64,000 nt of DNA from contig NZ_JACWIJ010000002.1 in NCBI RefSeq assembly GCF_017811175.1, forward strand, positions 62,001 through 126,000, written 5' to 3'. Source of the DNA: Melaminivora jejuensis. Its GTDB lineage: Bacteria > Pseudomonadota > Gammaproteobacteria > Burkholderiales > Burkholderiaceae_C. Of this stretch, positions 8,692 through 17,053 are shown one piece after another. Below the pieces are notes generated by a model. It was not told the DNA's origin. It made no database searches and saw only the letters and a program-made list of their open reading frames with translations. Numbering within the stretch: the first letter of the stretch is position 1; each line of letters begins with the position of its first letter. The position numbers were made by a program, and so were the translations under genes.

Positions 8692-9385
8692 GTCGTTGGC
8701 ACGGGGTTCGCAGGTCGTCCTGCAGGCACGTGGCCTGAGCAAGCGCTTTACCGAGGGGCGGCTGGATGTCACGGTGCTGCGCGGTGTCGATCTGGAGGTG
8801 CGCGCCGGCGAGACGCTGGCCATCGTCGGCGCATCAGGCTCGGGCAAGAGCACGCTGTTGCACCTGCTGGGCGGGCTGGATGCGCCGAGCAGCGGCAGCG
8901 TGCTGCTGGGCGGTCAGGACTTGGCGGCGCTGGCCCCGGCGGCGCAGGGCCGGCTGCGCAACGAGCGGCTGGGTTTCATCTACCAGTTCCACCACCTGCT
9001 GCCCGAGTTCAGCGCCCAGGACAACGTGGCCATGCCGCTGCGCATCCGCCGCCAGCCCTACGCGCAGTGCATAGCGCAGGCGGTGCAGATGCTGGACGCC
9101 GTGGGCCTGAAGGAGCGCGTGCTGCACCGCCCTGCCGAGCTGTCGGGCGGCGAGCGCCAGCGCGTGGCCATCGCCCGGGCGCTGGTCACGCAGCCGGCCT
9201 GCGTGCTGGCCGACGAGCCGACGGGCAACCTCGATCGCGGCACGGCGGATGGCGTGTTCGCGCTGATGCTGGGCCTGGCGCGCCAGCAGGGCACGGCGTT
9301 TGTCATGGTCACGCACGACGAGCAGCTGGCTGCGCGCTGCGACCGCGTGGTGCGCCTGGTGGCCGGGACGCTGGATACGGCCTAA
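8684..9385 (+). CDS. lolD: Lipoprotein-releasing ABC transporter ATPase LolD
   Basis: ATP-binding subunit of the Lol lipoprotein exporter, 233 residues. Walker A is GASGSGKS at about 49-56, the Q-loop region reads [12 protein letters not shown], the signature [15 protein letters not shown] is near 147-161, and Walker [12 protein letters not shown] near 168-178. The FHHLLPEF segment is typical of LolD. The chosen ATG overlaps the lolC stop, and only this start removes a spurious arginine-rich extension. It is followed by repeat copy B with a strong terminator. Confidence 0.95.
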   Translation: MSESLARGSQVVLQARGLSKRFTEGRLDVTVLRGVDLEVRAGETLAIVGASGSGKSTLLHLLGGLDAPSSGSVLLGGQDLAALAPAAQGRLRNERLGFIYQFHHLLPEFSAQDNVAMPLRIRRQPYAQCIAQAVQMLDAVGLKERVLHRPAELSGGERQRVAIARALVTQPACVLADEPTGNLDRGTADGVFALMLGLARQQGTAFVMVTHDEQLAARCDRVVRLVAGTLDTA

Positions 9386-9386
9386 G

Positions 9387-9453
9387 AGCTATCAAAATTG
9401 ATAGCTGTCAGCGCTTGCCAGACAAGGCAAAGGGGCCAATTTGGCCCCTTTTT
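9387..9453 (+). repeat. Dispersed three-hairpin repeat, copy B
   Basis: Hairpin 1 has perfect 9-bp arms AGCTATCAA (9387-9395) and TTGATAGCT (9398-9406). Hairpin 2 is CTTG (9414-9417) and CAAG (9423-9426). Hairpin 3 is enlarged to an 11-bp GC-rich stem followed by T residues and acts as a terminator between convergent lolD and speE. Confidence 0.85.
9429..9453. terminator. Bidirectional Rho-independent terminator between lolD and speE
   Basis: AAAGGGGCCAA (9429-9439) pairs with TTGGCCCCTTT (9441-9451). T-run TTTTT follows on the plus strand, and the complementary A/T flank serves the minus strand. It lies in the 88-bp convergent gap. Confidence 0.85.
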
Positions 9454-9473
9454 CGTCTTGCCGGTGGCTGTTT

Positions 9474-10415
9474 TCAGCCCGCCGTGATGTGGATGTCCGG
9501 CAGTTCGGACGGGTCGCGCACCTCGTCGATGCTGTCGCCGCTGTGCAGCGGCTGCGCCGGCTGCGCCAGGATGGCCTGCAGGAAGTTGGGCTGGGCCAGC
9601 AGCGCCTGGTGCATGGCGCCGTTGTACAGCTGCAGCTCGCCAATGCCGCGCGCGGCGATGCGCTCGTCCACCTGCGCTGCCGTGAGCAGCGCCGGATCGG
9701 TCGAATCCGACGCCATGCCCATGCACCACAGCGTGCCGTACAGCGGCACATACTGCAGATAGGGCCGAAACACCGGGAACACCGCCCTGACCGACGCCGC
9801 GATGCGCGCAATGCTGCCCGGCAGGTGTACGGGCGAGCCCAGGTGCAGCGAGACCACGCCGCCCGGGTTCAGCGCACGCCTGCACGATTCGTAGAACTCC
9901 ACGGTGTACAGCTCCACCGCCGGGCCGAAGGGGTCGGTCAGGTCTAGGATGATCTGGTCGAAGCGCTCCTCGGTCTGGCCCAGGAACAGCCGCGCATCGC
10001 CCAGGCGCACTTCCAGCCGTGCATCGTCGAAGGCGCCGCGATGGATCTCGCCCAGCCACTGGCGCGCCATGGCGATGACTTGGCCGTCGAGCTCGGCCAG
10101 CACCACGCGCTCCATGCCCGGCAGTTTCAGCAGCTCCTCGGCTGCGCCGCCGTCGCCGCCGCCCACCACCAGGGCGCTCCTGACGCCCGGGTGCGCGATG
10201 GCCGGCAGATGCACCATGGGCTCGTGGTAGAAGAATTCATCGCGTTCGCTGGTCATGAACACGTCGTCGATGCGCATCACGCGCCCGAACTGCGGGTTGT
10301 CGAAGACCTCGATGCGCTGCCACTCGGATTGCGCCTGCGCCAGTGGCGCGCTGGCGGACAGATACAGGCCGAAGTCGGCGTTCAGGCGCTCGGCAAGGTA
10401 GCGCTGCTGGCTCAT
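9474..10415 (-). CDS. speE: Spermidine synthase (polyamine aminopropyltransferase)
   Basis: Transfers an aminopropyl group from decarboxylated S-adenosylmethionine to putrescine to make spermidine. The 313-residue protein has the N-terminal beta domain with SEWQRIEVFDNPQFGRVMRIDD, the S-adenosyl binding loop VVGGGDGGAAEELLK (about 103-117) and the catalytic strip ILDLTDPFGPA (about 175-185). It is somewhat longer than the E. coli enzyme because of C-terminal residues. It overlaps speD by 4 bp (ATGA), so synthesis of the decarboxylated cofactor and its use are translationally coupled. Confidence 0.95.
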   Translation of the reverse strand: MSQQRYLAERLNADFGLYLSASAPLAQAQSEWQRIEVFDNPQFGRVMRIDDVFMTSERDEFFYHEPMVHLPAIAHPGVRSALVVGGGDGGAAEELLKLPGMERVVLAELDGQVIAMARQWLGEIHRGAFDDARLEVRLGDARLFLGQTEERFDQIILDLTDPFGPAVELYTVEFYESCRRALNPGGVVSLHLGSPVHLPGSIARIAASVRAVFPVFRPYLQYVPLYGTLWCMGMASDSTDPALLTAAQVDERIAARGIGELQLYNGAMHQALLAQPNFLQAILAQPAQPLHSGDSIDEVRDPSELPDIHITAG

Positions 10416-10822
10416 GCGCGATCGACGGCGTGCAGATGCGGGTCGTTCGGGTTGAACGCGGCCTGCAGGTCGTCAAAGAGCTTTTGCGCCTTGGGGCGGT
10501 TGTTCTCGGTGTAGTTGCACACGTACACGTCCAGCGTCACATAGCCGGACTCAGGCCAGGTGTGGATGGCCAGGTGCGATTCGGCCAGCACCACTGCGCC
10601 GGTGACGCCGCCGTCCTCGCCAAAACTGTGGAACAGCGAGCCGACGGTGGTCAGGCCGGCCTCGGCCACGCGCTCCTTGCAGAAATTTTCCAGATACTCG
10701 GCGTCCAGCATCAGGCGGCTGTCGCACAGGCAGCCGTAGAGGTCGCCGATCAAATGCAGCCCCGTGGCCTGGCGCTGCGGGGCAGGCGGGCGGATGGGGA
10801 CGACGGACTGATAGTTCTTCAT
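10412..10822 (-). CDS. speD: S-adenosylmethionine decarboxylase proenzyme (class 1B)
   Basis: Makes decarboxylated S-adenosylmethionine for SpeE. The 136-residue proenzyme is the small bacterial type. The self-cleavage site is Glu81-Ser82 in the AESHLAIHTWPE motif, where Ser82 becomes the pyruvoyl group. His87 and Cys102 of the family active site are also present. The start was chosen at the MKNYQS ATG because a GAAAGGG ribosome binding site lies about 10 bases upstream; the frame stays open further up but without family similarity. It is the first gene of speD-speE, preceded by an unusually long leader (about 260 nt from the likely transcription start) with a hairpin just above the ribosome binding site. 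Confidence 0.93.
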   Translation of the reverse strand: MKNYQSVVPIRPPAPQRQATGLHLIGDLYGCLCDSRLMLDAEYLENFCKERVAEAGLTTVGSLFHSFGEDGGVTGAVVLAESHLAIHTWPESGYVTLDVYVCNYTENNRPKAQKLFDDLQAAFNPNDPHLHAVDRA

Positions 10823-10839
10823 GGAGCAAACCCTTTCTT

Positions 10840-10854
10840 CGCTCAGGTTGAGCG
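10840..10854 (-). promoter_or_regulatory. Leader hairpin above the speD ribosome binding site
   Basis: Perfect 6-bp stem with a 3-nt loop, ending a few bases before the GAAAGGG ribosome binding site. Its position could let it influence translation of speD. Polyamine control is only a hypothesis. Confidence 0.4.
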
Positions 10855-11090
10855 TGGCAAACAACGGCTGGGCCAACAAGGGTCTGCCCCTCGCGGCGGT
10901 CGCCGACCGGCGCACTGCTCCAGCGTCCACGCACGAGGAAATGGGGGGGTGGGAAATGTCGATGAAGAGCCTGCTGGCCCTCTCGTCATTGCCGCGCCTT
11001 TGGTTTCCTGCAATGCGCCTGGGATGGACGCCTGACAGCGCTGACAGCAATCCGCTCGCAAGGCGAGCGTGACATTTTTGCAAACCCGCG

Positions 11091-11096
11091 ATTATA
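11091..11096 (-). promoter_or_regulatory. Sigma-70 -10 element for speD-speE
   Basis: Consensus TATAAT preceded by TGC, an extended -10 arrangement. A TTGTCG box lies 19 bp upstream as a weak -35. The start point would fall near 11084, giving a leader of about 260 nt before speD. Confidence 0.65.
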
Positions 11097-11247
11097 GCAA
11101 AACGTCATATGCTTACGACAATTGTTACCGTGCCGTCGGCGCCCATCGGGGTTTGCCCCTATCATGGCCGGCTTGCCTGCGCGCCTGACAGGCCTTGCCA
11201 TGCCCGCCGGGGTGGCCTGCGCGCCGGCGTCGCCCTCATCCCTTCCC

Positions 11248-12078
11248 ATGTCCATCGCCGCGCCTGCCGATCCTGCCGCCTGCCGCCCCGTCGTGGAGCT
11301 GCGCAACGTCACCTTCGGGTATGGCGAGCGGGTGGTGCTGCGCGATCTGTCGCTCACGGTGCCGCGCGGCAAGGTCACGGCCATCATGGGCGCCTCGGGC
11401 GGCGGCAAGACCACGGTGCTGCGCCTGATCGGCGGCCAGCACCGCGCACAAGGCGGCCAGGTGCTGGTCGAGGGGCAGGATGTGGGCGCCATGAACGAAG
11501 CCCAGCTCTACGCCATGCGCCGGCGCATGGGCATGTTGTTCCAGATGGGCGCGCTGTTCACCGACATGAGCGTGTTCGACAACGTGGCCTTCCCGCTGCG
11601 CGAGCACACCGACCTGCCCGAAGCGCTGATCCGCGACGTGGTGCTGATGAAGCTCCACGCCGTGGGCCTGCGCGGCGCGCGCGACCTGACGCCGGGGCAG
11701 ATCTCCGGCGGCATGGCGCGGCGCGTGGCGCTGGCGCGCTCGATTGCGCTGGATCCCGAGCTGGTCATGTTCGATGAACCCTTTGCCGGCCTTGATCCCA
11801 TCTCGCTGGGCACGGCGGCGCAGCTGATCCGCCGCCTGAGCGCCAGCCTGGGCCTGACCAGCATCGTGGTCTCGCACGACCTGGACGAGACCTTCAAGCT
11901 GGCCGACCAGGTCATCATCCTCGGCCCGGGCAACGTGGCCGCGCAGGGCACGCCCGATGAAGTGCGTGCCAGCCAGGATCCGTTGGTGCATCAATTCGTG
12001 CGCGCCCTGCCCAGTGGGCCGGTGCCGTTTCACTACCCGGCCCCGGGCGTGGCCGAGGACTTCGGGGGCGCGCCATGA
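11248..12078 (+). CDS. mlaF: Phospholipid transport ATPase MlaF
   Basis: ATPase of the Mla system, which maintains outer-membrane lipid asymmetry by moving phospholipids across the envelope. The 276-residue product has Walker A GASGGGKT at about 48-55, the MlaF-typical signature ISGGMARRVALARSI and Walker B LVMFDEPFAGLDP. The ATG at 11248 is chosen because upstream in-frame codons give a low-complexity extension. It opens the locus mlaF-E-D-A-C-B with overlaps or short gaps throughout, and overlaps mlaE by 4 bp. Confidence 0.95.
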   Translation: MSIAAPADPAACRPVVELRNVTFGYGERVVLRDLSLTVPRGKVTAIMGASGGGKTTVLRLIGGQHRAQGGQVLVEGQDVGAMNEAQLYAMRRRMGMLFQMGALFTDMSVFDNVAFPLREHTDLPEALIRDVVLMKLHAVGLRGARDLTPGQISGGMARRVALARSIALDPELVMFDEPFAGLDPISLGTAAQLIRRLSASLGLTSIVVSHDLDETFKLADQVIILGPGNVAAQGTPDEVRASQDPLVHQFVRALPSGPVPFHYPAPGVAEDFGGAP

Positions 12079-12869
12079 GCGGCTGGCAGCCGGCGCAGGG
12101 CGCACGCAAGCTGGGGCGCGCCGTGCGCCACAAGCTGGCCGACATCGGTGCCGGCGCGCGGCTGCTGGCGCGCCTGCTGCTGGCCAGCGGCCCGGCCCTG
12201 CGCCGCCCGGCGCTGGTGCGCGACCAGGTGCATTTCCTGGGCAACCATTCGCTGTCCATCATCGCTACCTCGGGCCTGTTCGTCGGCTTCGTGCTGGCGC
12301 TGCAAGGCTACAACGTGCTGCAGCTGTATGGCTCGGCCGATTCGCTGGGCCTGGTGGTCACGCTGGGCCTGGTACGCGAGCTGGGGCCGGTCATCACGGC
12401 GCTGCTGTTTGCCGGGCGCGCCGGCACCTCGCTCACCGCCGAGATCGGCCTGATGCGCGCCGGCGAGCAACTCGCTGCCATGGAGATGATGGCCGTTGAT
12501 CCGCTGCGCCGCATCCTGGCGCCGCGCTTCATCGCCGGGCTGCTGGCCATGCCGCTGCTGGCGGCCGTCTTCAGCGCCGTGGGCGTGCTGGGCGGCTGGC
12601 TGGTCGGCGTGGTGCTGCTGGGCGTCGATGCCGGCGCCTTCTGGGGCCAGATGCAGGCCGGCGTCGATGTGCTGCAGGATGTGGGCAACGGCGTGGTCAA
12701 GAGCCTGGTGTTCGGCCTGGCCGTGACCTTCGTGGCGCTGCTGCAGGGCTGGGCGGCCCGGCCCACGCCCGAGGGTGTGTCGCGCGCCACCACGCGCACC
12801 GTGGTCGTGGCCTCGCTGGCGGTGCTGGCGCTGGACTTCATCCTCACGGCGCTGATGTTTCGCATCTGA
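12075..12869 (+). CDS. mlaE: Phospholipid ABC transporter permease MlaE
   Basis: Inner-membrane permease of the Mla complex, 264 residues, with an N-terminal amphipathic stretch and five to six membrane segments. MlaE-family motifs are GLFVGFVLALQGYN, LVRELGPVITALLFAGRAGTSLTAEIG and EQLAAMEMMAVDP. It is coupled to mlaF by an ATGA overlap; mlaD follows after 42 bp. Confidence 0.95.
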   Translation: MSGWQPAQGARKLGRAVRHKLADIGAGARLLARLLLASGPALRRPALVRDQVHFLGNHSLSIIATSGLFVGFVLALQGYNVLQLYGSADSLGLVVTLGLVRELGPVITALLFAGRAGTSLTAEIGLMRAGEQLAAMEMMAVDPLRRILAPRFIAGLLAMPLLAAVFSAVGVLGGWLVGVVLLGVDAGAFWGQMQAGVDVLQDVGNGVVKSLVFGLAVTFVALLQGWAARPTPEGVSRATTRTVVVASLAVLALDFILTALMFRI

Positions 12870-12911
12870 CCAGGCAGGCAGCAGCGCGCGGACAACGACA
12901 GGAAAATCCAA

Positions 12912-13394
12912 ATGCAACACTCCAAGAACGATCTGTGGGTCGGCCTCTTCGTCGTGCTGGGCGCGGCGGCGCTGGTGTTTCTGGCGCTGCAGTCGGCCAA
13001 CTTGCTGCAGCTGGACTGGCGCAGCGGCTACCAGCTCACGGCACGCTTCGACAACATCGGCGGCCTCAAGCCCAAGGCGGCCGTGCGCAGCGCCGGCGTA
13101 GTCGTCGGGCGCGTGCAGACCATCCAGTTTGACGACAAGACCTATCAGGCACAGGTGACGCTGGACATGGACAAACGCTACGTCTTCCCACGCGACAGCT
13201 CGCTGAAAATCCTGACCAGCGGCCTGCTGGGCGACCAGTACATCGGCATCGAGGCCGGCTACGAGGAAGCCCCGCTGGCCGATGGCGACACCATCACCGC
13301 TACCCAGTCGGCGGTGGTACTGGAAAACCTGATCGGCCAGTTCCTCTACGGCAAGGCCGAGGAAGGCGCCGCCTCCACCGCAAGCAAACCATGA
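12912..13394 (+). CDS. mlaD: MCE-domain phospholipid transporter subunit MlaD
   Basis: Substrate-binding subunit anchored in the inner membrane and facing the periplasm; hexamers form a lipid channel on MlaE. The 160 residues hold one N-terminal helix (about 9-30) and one MCE domain with FDNIGGLKPKAAVRSAGVVVGRV (about 46-68) and ILTSGLLGDQYIGIE (about 100-114). It is a little shorter than the E. coli homologue at the C-terminus. It overlaps mlaA by 4 bp. Confidence 0.94.
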   Translation: MQHSKNDLWVGLFVVLGAAALVFLALQSANLLQLDWRSGYQLTARFDNIGGLKPKAAVRSAGVVVGRVQTIQFDDKTYQAQVTLDMDKRYVFPRDSSLKILTSGLLGDQYIGIEAGYEEAPLADGDTITATQSAVVLENLIGQFLYGKAEEGAASTASKP

Positions 13395-14170
13395 ACCACT
13401 CTGCAACCCTGGCCCCACCCGCTGCACGGCGCGGCCTGCGCCTGGCCACAGCCACCCTGGCGCTGGGCGCCCTGGCCGGCTGCGCCAGCGCCCCCGGCGT
13501 CCATCCGGCCCATCCGACCGACCCGCTGGAGCCCTACAACCGGGCCATGACCCGCTTCAACGACCGGCTCGACGACGCCGTGCTCAAGCCCGTGGCCACG
13601 CTGTACCGCGACGTGACGCCGCAGCCCGTGCGCACCGGCGTGGACAACTTCTTCGGCAACCTGGGCGATGCCTGGTCGTTCGTCAACAACGCGCTGCAAC
13701 TGCGCGGGCGCGAAGCGCTGGAGAGCCTGGTGCGCTTCAACCTGAACACCGTGTTCGGCCTGGGCGGCGTGCTGGACATCGCCAGCGAGGCCGGCATCAG
13801 CCGCCACAAGCAGGACTTCGGCCTGACCCTGGGCCGCTGGGGCGTGCCCACCGGGCCTTATCTGGTGCTGCCGCTGCTGGGGCCATCGACGCTGCGCGAC
13901 ACCGCTGCGCTGCCGGTGGACTGGTGGGGCGATGCGCTGCGCCAGGTCGATCCAGTCTCGGCGCGCAACTCGCTGTATGCCTTCCGCATCGTCGAGCGCC
14001 GGGCCAATTTGCTGCGCGCCGAGGAGGTGCTCGACAGCATCGCCTTCGACCCCTACATCTTCACGCGCGACATCTACCTGGGCCTGCGCAGCGACCCCGA
14101 CGCGCCGGCCCTGCGCTGGCGCAGCCGCCCGCTGGACGAGGATGCCGGCAAGCTGCCCGAAGACTATTGA
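13391..14170 (+). CDS. mlaA: Outer-membrane lipoprotein MlaA (VacJ)
   Basis: Outer-membrane ring protein that removes surface phospholipids and passes them to MlaC. The 259-residue protein has a lipoprotein signal ending in the lipobox LAGC (Cys31), then the VacJ core with DPLEPYNRAMTRFND and VNNALQLRGREALESLVRFNLNTVFGLGG. In E. coli mlaA is separate from mlaFEDCB; here it sits inside the locus between mlaD and mlaC, as in other Burkholderiales. Confidence 0.94.
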   Translation: MNHSATLAPPAARRGLRLATATLALGALAGCASAPGVHPAHPTDPLEPYNRAMTRFNDRLDDAVLKPVATLYRDVTPQPVRTGVDNFFGNLGDAWSFVNNALQLRGREALESLVRFNLNTVFGLGGVLDIASEAGISRHKQDFGLTLGRWGVPTGPYLVLPLLGPSTLRDTAALPVDWWGDALRQVDPVSARNSLYAFRIVERRANLLRAEEVLDSIAFDPYIFTRDIYLGLRSDPDAPALRWRSRPLDEDAGKLPEDY

Positions 14171-14208
14171 CACCACCGTGCGCCATGCGCGCATCCAGGA
14201 GCCCTGCC

Positions 14209-14835
14209 ATGCTGCAACGCCGCCCCTTCATCACCGCCACGCTGGCCGCTGCCGCCTGGCTGAGCCTGCCGGCGCTGGCCCGCGCCGCCGCCGCCGAAGC
14301 CCCGGACGTCCTGATCCGGCGCCTGTCGGGCGAGGTGCTGGATGCCGTGCGTGCCGACTCGTCCATCAAGGCGGGCGACACCGCCCGCATCACCGAGCTG
14401 GTCAACCGCACCATCTTGCCGCACGTGAACTTCCGCCGCATGACGGCGGCCGCCGTCGGCCCGGCCTGGCGCGGCGCCACGCCCGAGCAGCAGTCCCGCT
14501 TGCAGGATGAGTTCAAGCAGCTGCTGGTGCGCACCTATGCCGGTGCGCTGGTGCAGGTCACCGACCAGAGCATCGTGGTGCGCCCGCTGCGTGCCGCCTC
14601 GGGCGACCGCGACGTGCTGGTGCGCACCGAGATCCAGGGCCGGGGCGACCCGGTGCAGCTGGACTACCGGCTGGAAAAGACCCCGGCAGGCGCCTGGCAG
14701 ATCTACAACTTCAACGTGCTGGGCGTGTGGCTGGTCGATACCTACCGCAGCCAGTTCGCCCAGGAGGTGAACGCACGCGGCGTCGATGGCCTGATCGCCG
14801 CGCTGGCCGCGCGCAACCAGGGCGGCGGCAAGTGA
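14209..14835 (+). CDS. mlaC: Periplasmic phospholipid shuttle MlaC
   Basis: Soluble periplasmic carrier between MlaA and MlaD. It has 208 residues with a signal peptide of about 26. The signal begins QRRPFIT, a twin-arginine-like pattern, so Tat export is possible. The mature part shows the MlaC pattern with VNRTILPHVNFRRMTAAAVGPAWR and WQIYNFNVLGVWLVDTYR. The start at 14209 follows a GGAG ribosome binding site 7 bases away; an in-frame ATG at 14185 is less well placed. Confidence 0.93.
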   Translation: MLQRRPFITATLAAAAWLSLPALARAAAAEAPDVLIRRLSGEVLDAVRADSSIKAGDTARITELVNRTILPHVNFRRMTAAAVGPAWRGATPEQQSRLQDEFKQLLVRTYAGALVQVTDQSIVVRPLRAASGDRDVLVRTEIQGRGDPVQLDYRLEKTPAGAWQIYNFNVLGVWLVDTYRSQFAQEVNARGVDGLIAALAARNQGGGK

Positions 14836-14860
14836 GCGCAGGAGAGCGCAGGGGCGCGTC

Positions 14861-15148
14861 GTGCTGACGCTGCCCGCCGAGCTGACCTTCACCCAGGCGC
14901 GCGCCTGCGCGCAGCAGCTGGTGCAGGCGCTGCGCCAGTCCGGGCTGCCGGGGCAGGAGGGAGCGCCCCACGTTGTGCTGGACGCCAGCGCGCTGCAGGT
15001 GTTCGACTCATCGGCGCTGGCCGTGCTGCTGGAATGCCGCCGCGCCGCTCTGGCCCAGGGCCGGGCCTTGACCGTGCAGGCTATGCCCGAGGGCCTGCAC
15101 AACCTGGCCGAGTTGTATGGGGTGCAGGAGTTGCTGACCCGGCGCTGA
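14861..15148 (+). CDS. mlaB: STAS-domain protein MlaB
   Basis: Small cytoplasmic STAS-domain subunit that binds MlaF and stabilises the ATPase. It has 95 residues from a GTG start. The STAS core is visible: LDASALQVFDSSALAVLLECRRAA (about 41-64) contains the conserved DSSAL element. It completes mlaFEDACB and is followed by an ABC exporter pair. Confidence 0.88.
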   Translation: MLTLPAELTFTQARACAQQLVQALRQSGLPGQEGAPHVVLDASALQVFDSSALAVLLECRRAALAQGRALTVQAMPEGLHNLAELYGVQELLTRR

Positions 15149-15317
15149 CCTGGCCGGGCCTGTCGGAATTTTGCAAGAACGGCGCTTTCTCGGCGAAATG
15201 GCAGGTGCGCGTCGCGTTCGAGCAGGACGTGCCCATGCCCGGCAAACGCCCGGCGCCCGCCCACCCGGGCGCGCCTCCCAAGGTCAAAAATCCTGCCGGC
15301 TAGAATGCCCGGTTCAC

Positions 15318-16247
15318 ATGGCTGCAGTCTCTTTCCAATCCGTCTCCAAGATCTATCCCACGCCCAAGGGCCAGTTTCAGGCGCTCGACGACGTGAGCTT
15401 CCAGATCGAGGAGGGCGAATTCTTCGGCCTGCTCGGCCCCAATGGCGCGGGCAAGACCACGCTCATCAGCATCCTGGCCGGCCTGGCGCGCGCCTCCAGC
15501 GGCAGCGTCTCGGTGCTGGGCCATGACGTGCAGTCGCAGTTCGCTGCTGCGCGCCGCCAGCTTGGCGTGGTGCCGCAGGAGCTGGTGTTCGACCCCTTCT
15601 TCAACGTGCGCGAGACGCTGCGCCTGCAGTCCGGCTACTTCGGCGTGAAGAACAACGACGCCTGGATCGACGAGCTGCTGGACAACCTGGGCCTGGCCGA
15701 CAAGGCCGGCGCCAACATGCGCCAGCTGTCGGGCGGCATGAAGCGGCGCGTGCTGGTGGCGCAGGCGCTGGTACACAAGCCGCCCATCATCGTGCTGGAC
15801 GAGCCCACCGCCGGCGTCGATGTCGAGCTGCGCCAGACGCTGTGGCAGTTCGTCGCCCGCCTGAACCGCGAGGGCCACACGGTGCTGCTGACCACGCATT
15901 ACCTGGAGGAGGCCGAGGCGCTGTGTACCCGCCTGGCCATGCTCAAGCGCGGGCGCGTGGTGGCGCTGGCACGCACCTCCGAGCTGCTGGGCGCGGCGTC
16001 CAGCAACGTGCTGCGCTTCAAGACCGACGACACGCTGCCGCTGCCGCTGGCCGGGCTGGCGCGCGTGACGGGCCGCGTGGCGCAATTGCCTGCCGCCGAT
16101 GCCCAGGAGATCGAGCAGCACCTGTCGGCCCTGCGCGCCGCCGGCGTGCGCGTGGAGGACGTGGAAATCCGCAAGGCCGACCTGGAGGATGTGTTTCTGA
16201 ACGTCATGGCGCAGGCCGCCGGCCAGGGCGGGGAGGGCAGGCCATGA
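15318..16247 (+). CDS. ABC exporter ATPase, YadG-like
   Basis: ATP-binding subunit of an ABC-2 exporter, 309 residues. Walker A GPNGAGKT is at about 42-49, the signature LSGGMKRRVLVAQAL near 137-151, Walker B IIVLDEPTAGVD near 157-168 and the H-loop TTHYLEEAE. The DrrA/CcmA-like C-terminal domain ends in DLEDVFLNVM. The start at 15318 gives the natural MAAVSFQSVSK N-terminus. It overlaps the permease gene by 4 bp. A YadG/YadH pair next to mla is a common betaproteobacterial arrangement; the substrate is unknown. Confidence 0.88.
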   Translation: MAAVSFQSVSKIYPTPKGQFQALDDVSFQIEEGEFFGLLGPNGAGKTTLISILAGLARASSGSVSVLGHDVQSQFAAARRQLGVVPQELVFDPFFNVRETLRLQSGYFGVKNNDAWIDELLDNLGLADKAGANMRQLSGGMKRRVLVAQALVHKPPIIVLDEPTAGVDVELRQTLWQFVARLNREGHTVLLTTHYLEEAEALCTRLAMLKRGRVVALARTSELLGAASSNVLRFKTDDTLPLPLAGLARVTGRVAQLPAADAQEIEQHLSALRAAGVRVEDVEIRKADLEDVFLNVMAQAAGQGGEGRP

Positions 16248-16999
16248 GCGGCTGGCAGACGCTTTTTTACAAGGAAGTGCTGCGCTTTTGGAAGGTGAGC
16301 TTCCAGACCGTGGCCGCGCCGGTACTGACCTCGCTGCTGTATCTGCTGATCTTCGGCCATGTGCTGGAGGGGCGCGTGCTGGTCTATGACCGCCTGTCCT
16401 ACACCGCCTTCCTGGTGCCGGGCCTGGTCATGATGGGCCTGTTGCAAAACGCCTTTGCCAACAGCTCGTCCAGCCTCATCCAGAGCAAGATCATGGGCAG
16501 CCTGGTGTTCATCTTGCTCACCCCGCTGTCGCACCGCGCCTGGTTTGCCGCCTACGTCGGCGCATCGGTGCTGCGCGGGCTGATGGTGGGTCTGGGCGTA
16601 TTTCTCGCCACGCTGTTCTTTGCCGCGCCGCAGTTTGCCGCGCCGTGGTGGATCATCATCTTCGCCCTGCTGGGCGCGGCGCTGATGGGCACGCTGGGCG
16701 TGATCGCCGGCCTGTGGGCCGACAAGTTCGACCAGATGGCGGCCTTCCAGAACTTCATCATCATGCCCATGACGTTTTTGTCGGGCGTGTTCTATTCCAT
16801 CCAGTCGCTGCCACCGTTCTGGCAGGCGGTGAGCCACCTGAACCCGTTTTTCTACATGATCGACGGCTTTCGCTACGGCTTCTTTGGCGTGAGCGACGTC
16901 TCGCCCTGGCTGAGTTTCGGCGTCGTCGGCCTGGCCTGGGCGCTGGTCAGCCTGCTGGCGCTGCAGCTGCTGCGCAGCGGCTACAAGATCCGCAACTGA
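16244..16999 (+). CDS. ABC-2 type exporter permease, YadH-like
   Basis: Membrane partner of the preceding ATPase, 251 residues, with six predicted helices in the ABC-2 pattern. Family motifs are LYLLIFGHVL, FLVPGLVMMGLLQNAFANSSSSLIQSK and the C-terminal SGVFYSIQSLPPFWQAVSHLNPFFYMIDGFRYGFFG. It overlaps the ATPase gene by 4 bp, so the two form one transporter. Substrate is not readable from the sequence. Confidence 0.88.
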   Translation: MSGWQTLFYKEVLRFWKVSFQTVAAPVLTSLLYLLIFGHVLEGRVLVYDRLSYTAFLVPGLVMMGLLQNAFANSSSSLIQSKIMGSLVFILLTPLSHRAWFAAYVGASVLRGLMVGLGVFLATLFFAAPQFAAPWWIIIFALLGAALMGTLGVIAGLWADKFDQMAAFQNFIIMPMTFLSGVFYSIQSLPPFWQAVSHLNPFFYMIDGFRYGFFGVSDVSPWLSFGVVGLAWALVSLLALQLLRSGYKIRN

Positions 17000-17053
17000 G
17001 CCCCGCCTCGGCACCCGTTTCCCCGTTACTCCGTTACTCCGAAGGAGCCTGTC

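Larger units (their letters stand above)
10823..11247. other. 425-bp divergent intergenic region speD/mlaF
   Basis: No convincing gene in any frame. On the minus strand it holds a TATAAT box at 11091-11096, a leader of about 260 nt and a perfect hairpin CGCTCA-ACC-TGAGCG (10840-10854) directly above the speD ribosome binding site. Towards mlaF there is GGGG-TTTG-CCCC at 11148-11159, but no promoter I can define with confidence. Confidence 0.6.

Noticed and set aside
10821..11072. 83-codon plus-strand frame in the speD/mlaF gap
   Set aside because: Antisense to the speD leader, no ribosome binding site, no recognisable features.
17030..17041. Tandem CCGTTACT before the BolA gene as a regulatory repeat
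   Set aside because: Only two units, next to the ribosome binding site; too short to separate from chance.
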